A stretch of DNA of 64,000 nt from Phytophthora colocasiae (taxonomy: Eukaryota; Oomycota; Peronosporomycetes; Peronosporales; Peronosporaceae). The notes beneath the pieces were generated by a model. That model ran no database searches, had not been told where the DNA came from, and was given only the letters and a program-made list of their open reading frames with translations. A program made the translations under genes and the position numbers. The stretch lies in contig JAGKQI010000102.1 in the NCBI GenBank assembly GCA_018806915.1, forward strand, positions 496,001 through 560,000. The letters run 5' to 3'. Each line of letters starts with the position of its first letter. The stretch's first letter is position 1. Shown here in pieces: positions 42,961-53,691 of the stretch.

Positions 42961-44687
42961 TTATCCCTCTGTTATGTTTAGAGAATTGTCTTCTTTGGCT
43001 TCGTGCTCGATGTAGGTGCGATGTACGAGAGCTCGGCGTTCTTTGCGAAAGACAGCGATAGCCTTTGGTGGGAGATTCTCGCGATGCTCGAACGTTGGTT
43101 CCCAGTCGGCCAAGTAAACGCTCGCGCTTGCTGTCCAAGATTCAGGTGCAATTACTATTGGGTGGTTCTAACACGGAATTGAGCCTGCGTTTCTGATGTT
43201 CCTACAATTGCTGTTGTTGATCCTTGAGCAGGATATTCTTGAAACTCGTGCGAACGATATCCATGTTGAGCTTGATCTTTCGTGAAACGCTGCATGTGCT
43301 TTTGATGTTTAGCAGGAGCAAGAAGTTTGGATCGCAAACAAGAGCTCGATTCACTTCGCGCATGAAGTACAACACGAAGACGCCGCAGTCAAAGTTGTTG
43401 CGCTGAGTCGGCGTAGTCTGTACGAACTTGGTGGCGTATGAGACTGCCTTCGTGCCATACTTTTTCAGCGCCTCCAACTTGAAATATCCAGCAAGAAGGT
43501 TCTTGATCTCTTGGGTGGAGTGATACGTTTTCGAGTCGACGTGGAGAAAGTATGGCTTTAGCCCATCGATGGCAAGTACTGGATTTTGCAGAACTACGAA
43601 GCTCCAATGGAGATTCATGCACACAGGAACCAGTATAATACGGTACTTCTCGTACGGAAATCGTGCCGTGATACCGCATACTTCATCGTACATTGCACTC
43701 ATACTGTTTTTGTTTCTTTTGTACGCGCTCAGAATTGTGCCGAACAATTGGCAGTCAAAGTTAAACGTTTTGCTGTTTGAAGGGATGTGTTTTCGAATGA
43801 AATACGACATCACAGAATCGTCCAGCCATTCTCCAGAATTCAGTCGCCTCAAGCTCCTCTCCGTAACAACAAGAGTGTAGGAAGTCTCACAAGGTCTGAA
43901 GCAAACTGCCGAAGTACTGCACACTACAGAATCAACCTTTTTAGTGATTCCCTTTGGAGTAGGCTTCTCGTCCTCTTCGCTTTCACCAAACTCCACTGGA
44001 AAACGTTTAGATCCAGCAATTTGTCGGGGTAAACTCGACGGCTTCGATTTGTCGGGTAAACTCGACGACTTGTTCTTTTCGGGTAAACTCGACGGCTTCG
44101 ATTTTTCGGGTAAACTCGACGACTTGTTCTTTTCGGGTATACTCGACGACTTGGTCTTTTCGGGTAAGCTCGACGACTTGGTCTTTTCGGGTAAACTCGA
44201 CGCTCGAACTTGCTCGTGAGTTTTCTTTGCCTTCTTTGCAGAATGTGGAGAGTGATTCGCTCGATTTGGTTTTCTTAGGGTAGCGTGCGACGCTTCCTGT
44301 GAGGTTGTTGCGGATGATAAAGCGTGTTAACCAAGAGTTGAGTGCGCTGATCGACTTTCCTTGAAGACTTGGGATCTTGTTAACGGCCTCCTCCAATATG
44401 GCATTGCGCGACATCATTTCACCATCCGAAGCGTTTCGCTTGATAAGATCAGCGACCTCAATCTCTGAGCTCAACGTTGGAGCAGGCAGGCCAGGACGAG
44501 TGATTCGCTTAGACAATGGATCGACGTCAGTGGAAATTAGTTCCTCCTCCATGGCAAAATATCCCAGCAGTGTCGTGCGAGGGATCGTCAACGCTTCTGA
44601 TGCTTCTTCAGCACTCCACATTTGTCTCTTCACTTCAAGAACGATCTCTATCTTCTCGGCAATTGTGTGCTGGGTTGTTTCTTCCAT
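42961..44687 (-). pseudogene. HTH - Ulp1-like (C48) protease - chromodomain protein, broken, transposon-associated
   Basis: ATG 44687 begins a helix-turn-helix region of CENP-B/Psq type (AEKIEIVLEVKRQMWSAEEA, then IPRTTLLGYF). It is followed by a 27-bp coding repeat giving units of nine residues such as EFTRKEQVV. One extra base in a GGGG run at 44026-44029 shifts the frame; beyond it the frame continues into a Ulp1-like SUMO-protease domain ending at 43202. Its triad is His in NLHWSFVVL, Asp in HVDSKTYHS and Cys in NNFDCGVFVLYF. Downstream, about 43137-42961, another frame encodes the end of a chromodomain (VYLADWEPTFEHRENLPPKA) and stops at 42961. I could not join it to the protease without a further lesion or an unrecognised intron. 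The mix of HTH, protease and chromodomain suggests a mobile-element gene. Confidence 0.65.
44028..44212. repeat. 27-bp minisatellite, about seven copies, in coding sequence
   Basis: GGTAAACTCGAC recurs at 44028, 44055, 44082, 44109, 44136, 44163 and 44190, exactly every 27 bases. Two unit types alternate (GACGACTTGTTCTTTTCGG and GACGGCTTCGATTTTTCGG). The period is a multiple of three, so copy-number change keeps the reading frame. Confidence 0.9.
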
Positions 44688-44997
44688 TTTGTCTGTGGGG
44701 GCTTCTGGAGAATTCAAAAGTGAAGCACGCAAATGGTTTACGGCTTTTTACGACAAGGTTATTTCGGCTTTTTACGACAAGGTTTTATGGCTATCCTCGA
44801 CAAAGTGTGGCAAGGTTTTTCGGGTAATCCTGACAAGGTTTTTGGCTATTATCGACAATATTAAGGTTTTTTTGGTATCTTCTGATAAGGTTTTTTGCTA
44901 TTCTCGACAGCCACTCATTATTTTAACACGTGGAAGCCTCTCACTTCTCTATCCCCGGCACTTCCCGTACGTTAATTATCGTGTTCATTGGTTCTAT
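44688..44997. repeat. gap with degenerate tandem repeat related to the 27-bp unit
   Basis: Between the HTH-Ulp1 start and the end of the recombinase-related frame. From about 44737 to 44912 the pattern GACAAGGTTTTTCGGGTAAT or GACAAGGTTTTTTGGCTATT recurs roughly every 20-30 bases, about seven times. It resembles the coding 27-bp repeat (GACTTGTTCTTTTCGGGTAA) and may share its origin. It lies where the promoter would be. Confidence 0.55.
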
Positions 44998-47032
44998 TTA
45001 ATGCCTCTGCGGTGTCGTGCAGGTCATCTCTAGGATATCTTGCGTGTATCCGGGTGCAGGGTCTTGAATTGCTGATAAGCGAAGTAGACGCTGGTAGCGA
45101 GTGATGTGACTGTTCAGCTTACCTTCCGTATGCAGCGTCTGCAGGTGTTTGAGTACTGCGCTTGAACCACGCGACGAGATATGATGCGCTCGTAAGAAGC
45201 TGATAATTTCCTGTTCTGCAATCTTGCCAAGCTCAAGTACGTCGTCACGGTAGCTGGCAATGCTTGGATCAAGCCTGAAGCCTTCCACCAAGAAAAGTTT
45301 CATGAAGGCCACGAGGAGCTTAGCTTTCGACCGCTGTCGCTTCGGTTCTTCGGCCTGCCAGCGAGGCTGTTGTGCATACCAGGCGAACCACGTTGCATGA
45401 AGGTGAGTGACCCCGGTTCTTCGCTGCTTCTTCTTTGGTGTACTCACGTCAGATTCTTGTGTCGTTTCGCAGTTATCACGCTTGCTTGTCGTGGTCGGTT
45501 TATTGCTGATCTTCCCCTCTAGGGCATCCATTCGCTCATCTTGGCGCTTTGAGTGATCGATTAAGTGCTTAATGATAGCAGCTTGGTGATCGATTATCTT
45601 CTGTTCGTTGCTTGGGTTACTATTAGAGCTGACCGCAGAAGTTGCCATGCTTGAGGAGATACCAGCTGGAAGCGCGAGGTGCGAAGACCAAGCCAGAAGA
45701 TCCGCGAATGTGCTACCACTAAGCGTCACGGAATTTTCGATGCGAGTGATGGCTGGACTCCGGGTTTAGAGCCTTCAAATACGGGAAGTGGCGAAACACA
45801 GCAGCGGTGAGAACTTGGATAACTTGGCGATCAACGTTGAGGCTATTCGTGGCAAGATTGAAACATGACGCGAACAAAAGCCGCTGCACATCTCCGATTC
45901 GTTCAAGCGTCTGGGAGTCAAAGCTGCTAAGATCTTAAAGTGTCACGGCTTCCATTGGTTTGTACCCCGCCAACACCTTTGCAACTTTGTGGTCTTCTTT
46001 GCTTGTGTTGAATATGTAATTGAATCCCTTGTTCGTTGTGCTCATATTCCAGGAACCACGGTCAAATATCCAGCGCTCCGTCAACTCCTCACATCCGTTG
46101 GCGTGCTGAGCTCCTCCGCGGCGAAACGAGTGCGAGCTCAGTGCCTTTCCGACCCCTGCAGCGGGTGTGACGCGATCCAATATGCGGTTGACGTGTGAGT
46201 ATATTGTGGGTGAGGTATTCGAACCTTTGGCAGTCGGAGTGACAAGCGTGGTTTTGGCAGCTGGGGCGTTGAGCAGCTCAACAAGAGGTATATCAGCAGA
46301 CAGCGTTGTCGGCAGTTTCGTCGTCGGTAATGGGAGGTTGCCAATTAAATCTCGGGTCGGTGCGGATTGGACAATCAAGGCGAGCACAGTAGCAACCAAC
46401 GGGCAGGTGTGGAAGTCAGCATCAGGAAAAAGCGAGAGACCTTGTTCCTCCGATGTTTTCATCCGGATCAAGCGTAGGAACAGCACACCACCAGCATCAA
46501 CACTCACGTTCTGCTTCTGTAGCATAGCGAGATCAGAGGCACTGCCAAAAAGATACCAAAGCAGACACAACACAGCAGCGTCTTGGTAGTCAGTTTCACA
46601 ACGTGCATTGCTATACAAATATACAAGCATTCGTTTCAAATCGGCTTTTAGGCAAGGAATGGCTTTGCTAACATACCCACCACCTTCTCGCTTCAAACAG
46701 AAGCTGTCAAGTGTCTTCCCCATTTTGAGCAATCGCGATTCTAGCGATGCTCGATGTTGGGGAAATTGGTCTAGCATCCACAGCTTAGCTTGCCTATAGT
46801 ACTGCATGGCAGTGTTTCTAGCTAGTTGTTTGCCCTTCGCACCACTACTAAATGCAAGATACATTCCAAACCTATCCATTACGACCACAAAACACTTTCC
46901 ACTCTCATCACACTCAATGCATTCCTTTATGTACTCTTCTGTAACCTGTTCCGCCTTCAAAAACTTCTTAAAGGCGCCGATTGCGGTAGCCTTAGCAACG
47001 TGTTGCCCGGCTGCAGCTCCTCTACCCCATTG
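44998..47032 (-). pseudogene. Crypton-type tyrosine recombinase, decayed
   Basis: The first frame (47032 to 45935) is a tyrosine recombinase of the Crypton kind. It has the HxxR box in SSHSFRRGGAQHA, a Trp/Tyr region in RGSWNMSTTNKGFNYIF with the likely nucleophile tyrosine, and LAGYKP after it. The position where box A normally has arginine reads LFGSASDLAML, so the first catalytic Arg appears to be Ser. After VTL the same frame continues coherently past an in-frame TAA (DLSSFDSQTLERIGDVQRLL ...) to about 45770. It then shifts into the frame of 45729-44998, which encodes a C-terminal domain with a coiled coil and HLHATWFAWYAQQPRW, typical of oomycete Cryptons. A stop, a frameshift and a lost Arg mean this copy is dead. 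No start ATG is clear. Confidence 0.75.
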
Positions 47033-47318
47033 CAAAGGTCCGATAAAATTGAAATATGGTAGTGATACGTCCCTGACTTAAAGATTGACTGCGCATATAG
47101 ATATTTTGGCCTCCCTTCGGACCCGATACGTCCGAACGTGTGGCTTAGAGGACTCACCTAACCCTAGTCATTTGATTCGCAGAAATGTTTGTTTTTTTAG
47201 CCGTCTATTGGATAAAATGTTGATTTCACATTCTGATTCGTTAATATTTCGAATACAATTTTCAAGTATAGTCCGATAGATGATGATATTCATCCATTTG
47301 ACGGACATAACAACACTA
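47033..47318. other. gap between Crypton remnant and pogo-type element
   Basis: About 290 bp that become AT-rich toward the right. It may hold the 5' end of the Crypton. No frame or boundary that I can support. TA at 47317-47318 is the left target site of the next element. Confidence 0.4.
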
Positions 47319-47549
47319 CCGTCTTCCCTCGTACTACATGTAGACGCCTAGGCGTTCTAAAATAATAAAACGCCTGGTAGGCGTACTATTCGATTGCAAG
47401 ATCTAGGCGTTTTATTCAAGTGAATCTCCAAAACTCTGAAGAGCAGGCATAATGAATTCAATTTCCTATCGTAGAAATTTACCAAAGCAGAAAGTGGATT
47501 GTCGTTGCCCTCTATATCTGTATCCCCGCTATGCAAGGCAACTGTGGTC

Positions 47550-47912
47550 CTAGTCGTGCCAGACAGATTCTTCCCGTTGCGTGGGGTACAGTGACGTTGA
47601 GAGCTTGAAACTGCACTTGTCCTTGATACACTGTCCTTTTCTATTTCTGGTCTCCACCCACTCATCTAGCTTCTTCTCGAGTTGCTGGAACTGAGGTTTG
47701 CTGCCTCCACCAGGGAGCTGACGCATAGTCCGTGTCGAAGTCTGTCTATCGATCACTGCGACTCTCATGTCAACGAGCTGTTCCACCCATTTCCGGACAA
47801 TCGATGCCGAGAATCTTGTGTGTGTGTGTTTTTTTTTGGCAAGAGCTGCGAAGCCGAAACCGCGACACTTGAAGCTGATGGAGTAACTATTGCGCTTCTT
47901 CTTGGTGGACAT
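47550..47912 (-). pseudogene. N-terminal fragment of a pogo/CENP-B-type transposase
   Basis: About 120 residues starting near ATG 47912. STKKKRNSYSISFK, VRKWVEQLVDMR and TMRQLPGGGSKPQF, then LEKKLDEWVETRNRKG fit the double helix-turn-helix (HTH plus CENP-B/Tc5 type) at the start of pogo transposases. The catalytic DDE domain is missing entirely; the frame ends before it. Some key helix residues appear lost (RGFGFAALAKKK with a KKHTHT run), consistent with decay. Confidence 0.65.
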
Positions 47913-47965
47913 CTCCAAAGTTTCTATAAAGAGATGATTAAATTGTAAACTGAAAATGCGGTGGG

Positions 47966-48045
47966 AGAGGGCAGCCAGCTATATAGCGAGTGGGTGGATC
48001 ACAGTAGAGGGCAGCCAGCTATATAGCGAGTGGGTGGATCACAGT
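47966..48045. repeat. two tandem copies of a 40-bp unit containing a TATA box
   Basis: The 40-bp sequence starting AGAGGGCAGCCAGCTATATA is present twice in direct succession, identical or nearly so. Each holds CTATATAG. It lies just upstream of the minus-strand transposase fragment, where a promoter would be. Confidence 0.85.
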
Positions 48046-48226
48046 AGAGCCACAAGTGCATTGGTGAACTAATGGTTTTGACACGGTAAATGTCCATCAC
48101 AACACGTGTTTGGTAAAGTAGGCGTTTTATTTAGGTACAGCTTTTATTTGAGGGTGTGATGGGGTTTGAGATTTTCTTCAGACCTCGAATTGAACGCCTA
48201 GGCGTCTAGTACGAGGGAAGACGGTA

Positions 48227-48599
48227 GCACATCGAGAGGGCGCATGGAGAGGACGTTTTTAAAGATAGGCTCCTGCGGGCTTATCTGACGACTCACTTTA
48301 GTGCATATTATGTACTACAGTTTTACCTTTTTGGTGAAATGGTTGGTGAAGACGATTCTTCACTGAGTTTTTAGCAATACATACAACAAACTCATGAGCA
48401 CACATGCTCCTAAGCCCTTTAATCTCACTTCTTCTTTTTAACCTTCTCTATAACGTTCTTCTACCAAGCGCTAAAGTCTACCCCAGCAACAGACGTGAGC
48501 ATGGGCGTGATGTACTCAACATGCATTGGGCCATGTTAAACGTGCAAATGGGTCGCTATTCAAGGTTGATGGTTTCACGCAGGACCAGAATGACGATGT
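48227..48599. other. gap without an intact gene
   Basis: About 370 bp, partly T-rich. A fragment near 48510-48600 (MHWAMLNVQMGRYS) may belong to the decayed helicase that follows. Nothing else is supported. Confidence 0.3.
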
Positions 48600-49390
48600 C
48601 AAAGTGCACGCTGTGGATGGCATTAAAACCACCATCGCTCCCAACCACCGGAAATTGTTTTCGTAAAATTGAATGACTTAAGAACTACCAGTGGATCTTT
48701 CAATTTGGTAGTCTACCACATTCTACCTGACCTTCCCGCTGGCGTGGCCCCTATATGCAGAAGAAGTGAAACTGGCGTTCAAATCAAGTTGCCCGGAAGA
48801 GAATTCTCGACTGCAATTGCCCAAGTTCCGCTTGTACTGGCGTATTCCCTGACTACTGAGAAATGTCAAGGCTTAACCGTTGATAAAATGATTCTAGCAC
48901 CACTAAGATATTCTACACAACGTTCTTTGCATTTTACTTAGTGGTGAAATCCCTAAATCAGCATGTGGATTAGCATTTTAGATCGTAAATCCATCACTAA
49001 ATTTTGTCACCCAACCTCAGAGTCCTTATCTGGCTCTGTAGGCACTTTAGCTTCCAGATTAGCTTGGATATTTTGCCCATCGGTGAATGGCTGCATATTG
49101 TGCTTTCGGCCAACGCCCTTCACAGCGCTAGTTCCGGCTTTTAATGAGAAGCTTTATCGTTGCACTGTTGTAGGCTCTCGCTATCGTTTTGCACGTGGTG
49201 CGCGTCTGCAATTCCTACAAGAGCCATTGCAGCCTTTTGACCATTGGGAAATGAGTTCTCCTGAAAGTTTTCTCTATGAGCTGTGGGAACCCCTTTGTAG
49301 ATGTACCACGGGGGTACAACTCATCAAGGAATTCAGTAGGTGTTTCTCTATATCCAGATCTTTCCGGGCAGCACAGCTTTAGTTTATAAC
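48600..49390 (+). pseudogene. Pif1-like helicase remnant
   Basis: The frame 48669-48941 ends with QVPLVLAYSLTTEKCQGLTV, which matches the late motif of Pif1-type helicases (P-hhAyshTIhKsQGhT). The next frame (48963-49382) begins with text like SITKFCHPTSESL, which could be the family's C-terminal continuation. Stops and frame changes separate the pieces and the Walker A part is absent. Such helicases occur in Helitrons and as free Pif1 genes; the origin cannot be told here. Confidence 0.4.
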
Positions 49391-52267
49391 AATATCTAAC
49401 GAGGTTGATCGAGATCAAAATGTTTCTTAAGCACAAGTTCTGTTCTGATACAAGTGGTGTGTAGGACCGTCAGATGCACCAGATATTCTGGACCCTATTT
49501 CTCATGCAGATCTTCTTCCTCATACTTCGTCAGCGATACATGGCGGCGATCAAGCACCAATCTCGGGTAGATTTCGCACTCCGGAGGGCCAAGTGCCGTC
49601 TCGCACACTGCGTAGTTCTGCTTCAACAAAGAAAGCCGTCGGAACACGTACAACCCCTCGAAGTTCTCGTACACCGCGGCGCTCACCAAGGCAGAAAACT
49701 CTTCGTTGTTCAAGAGTTCATGCAGAACGTTTCCCCCCGATAATTGAATAGCCAAGTGTCTCTTTTAAGATGAAAAAGCATACTGTCCCGAACGCTGGGA
49801 GTTTATGCTATTAGTCCGTGTGGCCTAAACGAAATGCTCCCGAAGAAGGAGTTGGTACCTAACCACGCAGTGTATGTATACTGCAAGGAGTGTAGCTGCA
49901 GGGTTCCAGTTCCCATGGCGGATATTTATCGCCATGCGCCATAACGAAGGCTGACAGATACCACAACGAACAATCTCGCATTCTATTGGTTAAATTCGTT
50001 GAAGTAGTTAATAGAATTGAAAGTCCTAGATTTTTTGTACGCTTTCTCGTTTTGAAGCAATGCCGATCAACTTATAAGGTGAGTTCGGCTACGCGGATAT
50101 TGTTTTCCATGCTGTATTTCCTAGTGCCAAAGTAGCTGGGATCTTTATTAAAGACTGTGCGCTGAATGCCAACAAGAACGTGGAATATGCCAGTAACAAT
50201 GGAGATTTCAGGGAATGGAAGTGCACGGCTCGTGACTCTAAATTTAAGAAAGAACGTCTTCTTTCTTGGTAGATCAGATGGTGTAAATTCTAGAGTAAGC
50301 TTTCAAAAACACGGTGAACAAACACCACTTGAAAACCTTGAGCGTCGTATTCCCATTGGCCTTTAGTTAGATTTCCTTCATCACATACACGCAGCCCTCG
50401 ACACTACGGATATTACTCTGCTGTCCTTGGGTACTCCAAAGCCTTTGCTCTGCAAAGAATGAATAGTTGCGTTTGCTCAGGATGGCGCCTTGTCAGTCTT
50501 CATGTAGAAATGTCACTGAACATTGTAAACGGCAAGATATTCCGTGCGTTGGGAATCGTTAAGTAAAGAGTAACTGTAGGAGGGTGGAATTGACGTAGGG
50601 CACGTCTTGCGCGAGTGTACAGTCGATGCTGCTCATACATGTACCGGTACACTTGACGATGTTGGATGGACAAATGGCAGGAGAAGAATGTTGCTTGGAT
50701 TAACGTTTAGCTTATGGCCAATTGGCCAATCAAATGCGAGATTGTTCGTTGTGGCTTCTGTCAGCCTTCCTTGTGGCGCCTGGTGATAAATATCCACATG
50801 GAAAAGTTTCATATGGACGTACTGCTACGGGCAAAACAAGTGCTACAAGAACAGAAGGTCCGGAACGCAAAGCGACAGCTTCAGAATGTTTTCACCGTGC
50901 CCGAAGGCAAAAAGAAAACACTCACCACTGTTACCAAGGACCAACAAATCTATTCGAACGGATCCCTTGCAAACTAGGTTGCGCAAAGTATGCGGTCTCT
51001 TTTCATCCTTGAAGACACAGGTTTGAAAGAGTTGAAAGAGTTTATCCCGCAAGCGATTTCATGCAGGTTACAAATATGTCGTGCATTGCACACTCCCTGT
51101 ATTTAGTCCTTTCCGGTGCTTTATCTTGCCAGGAGAAGATTTAGAATGAATTCCAAGCCACAACAGGTCAAAGAGAAGCTTCTGTCATCAATGAAACTGA
51201 GTTTGCGCAAGCATCTGAACAAGATCATCTGGATTTGATCAATGCAATTGAGGATTTCTTGGTTCGCACATTTGCTGCTCTAGAAACAGCACCAAAAGCC
51301 GCGATGGCATAAGTGCGTTTAATGGTCCGTAACCTAGCTACGTATTTCCACAACTTACGAAACGCAACAAACATGTCCGACGGAATCTAAGCCAAAGACT
51401 GGAAGCAACCGGTCCTGCATCTAATAACGTATTGCCCACACCCTGGAACCCTGTCGAGACATGTTGGCCAGGTTGATTGAAATGCAATTACCACTTGAAG
51501 ATTTTTTCTCACCTCGATAGACCGACCTTCTAAGCAACGTTCAAGGAGATAAACCGCAGTAAGCCTCCAAAGCCGCGTGAATGGTTCGCGATGAGATGCT
51601 TGGTCGCGCTGCTTGATCCTATCGCAGCATTTGTGACTTAGGGATCTGAGCAACGCAAAATTCTTCTTTTTTTAAATTAGAACCTAAAGTGACTTCGCAT
51701 ACGACAACTCAGGATAATATCAATGACACAAGCGGAAAGAAAAAAACTAAAGTTCTTTTCACAACGTAGTTGATATAGGGTTGTATGCTGTTATTCCCTA
51801 CTAGATGCACTATAGAAGCTGATCTTTCATTGGACACTCAATAGTACATGGGAAACGTCACAACATTACAATTCTGTCAAACACGCCCCTGAGTTATATG
51901 TGAATGTGACTCCACATTTTTACGAGTAAATACCCCTGGAACGCTGTGATTGGCCCGAGAAAGGGGCTGCGAGCCAAGGAAGAATGAATGGATCGTATTC
52001 CGGAAAGCCCAGGTGAAGCCTGGTCGGATCTCCAAATGGTATATGTCCGATTGGCCTTACCATCCTGAAATCAAGTGAATTACTGGACCGCGACCCTCCA
52101 ACAGGTCGATACCTGACTGGTGTTGTGGATATTGGAGTCACGGTTGGAGGCCCAAGCAAAAAATCATCTTTCGGACGGGTCGTGTCCAACAAGACCGAAC
52201 TTGATTTGTACCCACTGTTCAGCAGAGGACCCCTGATTTAAATCCACAATAGGGCGTAGAAAATCCG
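49391..52267. other. 2.9-kb gap of decayed sequence before the tRNA array
   Basis: No intact gene. One open stretch on plus, about 49467-49752, has coding-like composition (SDAPDILDPISHADLLPHTS, then a Ser/Arg/Thr-rich run) but no recognised family. On minus, 51920-52192 is open for 90 codons and Pro-rich with no match that I know. The rest is rich in stops in all frames and more AT-rich than the left half. It is probably old transposon debris. Confidence 0.45.
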
Positions 52268-52493
52268 AGCGCGTGGCCCTACTGCGGTCTACAAGGCCGG
52301 ACCTACGGACCACTTGGCCGATATCGAGGTGTTGGTCGGACCTGAATGCTGACCTCACCAAGCGAGATGGAGACTTTCCTCCGTGCGGCAACGGGTCCAG
52401 ACATATCCCGCACGGCGACGCGCACGGCGAAAAGGGCTAAAGAAGCGTGCCAAGCGCGCCAGGAAGGTACGCGCGAAGGGCAAAATGGCAAAA

Positions 52494-52566
52494 TGGTCAT
52501 ACAGGGGCTCGAACCCTGGACCGCAGCGTTATTAGCACTGTGCTCTACCGACTGAGCTATACGACC
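52494..52566 (-). tRNA. tRNA-Ile(AAU), array unit 1
   Basis: 73 nt, no intron and no encoded CCA. Acceptor 7 bp (GGTCGTA with TATGACC, one G-U), D stem GCTC/GAGC, anticodon stem CAGTG/CGCTG with loop CTAATAA (anticodon AAT, read as IAU after editing), variable loop CGGTC, T stem CAGGG/CCCTG with loop TTCGAGC, discriminator A. A box TAGCTCAGTCGG and B box GGTTCGAGCCC are intact. TTTT follows the discriminator directly and acts as the Pol III terminator. Confidence 0.95.
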
Positions 52567-53052
52567 GCACAACAACAACACACAACCACCACGCAAACAA
52601 CATGCACACACAACACAACCACACTCAACACACAACCACGCACGCCAACCCACGCCATTCCACATCGCCAAACGCTGCTCCACGCGCTCATCCTACTCGC
52701 TCAACCCACTTCCCACACCATCCAAACTTATCCGCCTTATCCACGCCCAAACCTATCGCCACGCACGAGGCTCCATGCCGTGCAAAGCGACACGTGTGAG
52801 TCGCGCTTGCAGAACTCACCCGCCACAGCGCATGGCCTTGCTGCGGTCTGCAAGGCCGGACCTACGGACCACTTGGCCGATATCGAGGTGTTGGTCGGAC
52901 CTGAATGCTGACCTCACCAAGCGAGATGGAGACTTTCCTCCGTGCGGCAACGGGTCCAGACATATCCCGCACGGCGACGCGCACGGCGAAAAGGGCTAAA
53001 GAAGCGTGCCAAGCGCGCCAGGAAGGTACGCGCGAAGGGCAAAATGGCAAAA

Positions 53053-53125
53053 TGGTCATACAGGGGCTCGAACCCTGGACCGCAGCGTTATTAGCACTGT
53101 GCTCTACCGACTGAGCTATACGACC
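53053..53125 (-). tRNA. tRNA-Ile(AAU), array unit 2
   Basis: Identical to unit 1 in the 73-nt tRNA and its TTTT terminator. Confidence 0.95.
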
Positions 53126-53618
53126 GCACAACAACAACACACAACCACCACGCAAACAACATGCACACACAACACAACCACACACAACACACAACCACGC
53201 ACGCCAACCCACGCCATTCCACATCGCCAAACGCTGCTCCACGCGCTCATCCTACTCGCTCAACCCACTTCCCACACCATCCAAACTTATCCGCCTTATC
53301 CACGCCCAAACCTATCGCCACGCACGAGGCTCCATGCCGTGCAAAGCGACACGTGTGAGTCGCGCTTGCTCCCGGGAGAACTCACCCGCCACAGCGCATG
53401 GCCTTGCTGCGGTCTACAAGGCCGGACCTACGGACCACTTGGCCGATATCGAGGTGTTGGTCGGACCTGAATGCTGACCTCACCAAGCGAGATGGAGACT
53501 TTCCTCCGTGCGGCAACCGGTCCAGACATATCCCGCACGGCGACGCGCACGGCGAAAAGGGCTAAAGAAGCGTGCCAAGCGCGCCAGGAAGGTACGCGCG
53601 AAGGGCAAAATGGCAAAA

Positions 53619-53691
53619 TGGTCATACAGGGGCTCGAACCCTGGACCGCAGCGTTATTAGCACTGTGCTCTACCGACTGAGCTATACGACC
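53619..53691 (-). tRNA. tRNA-Ile(AAU), array unit 3
   Basis: Identical to unit 1. Confidence 0.95.

Larger units (their letters stand above)
47319..48224 (-). mobile_element. pogo-type (Tc1/mariner superfamily) non-autonomous element, 906 bp
   Basis: The ends are inverted copies beginning CCGTCTTCCCTCGTACTA and continuing into GACGCCTAGGCGTTC, with a 6-bp difference (ACATGT at the left). TA flanks both sides (47317-47318 and 48225-48226), the target duplication of this superfamily. The middle carries only the DNA-binding part of a pogo-like transposase on the minus strand, so it must rely on an enzyme made elsewhere. Confidence 0.8.

Noticed and set aside
43995..44050. A spliced intron instead of a frameshift between the HTH-repeat part and the Ulp1 part
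   Set aside because: No donor-acceptor pair gives the right phase, whereas removal of one G in the GGGG run restores the repeat pattern and the protease frame together.
52360..52390. On the minus strand each unit has GGAGGAAAGTC, similar to the first conserved region of RNase P/MRP RNA
   Set aside because: I find no matching second conserved region (ACAnnA-type) at a suitable distance, and RNase P RNA is not expected in 21 copies. Probably chance.
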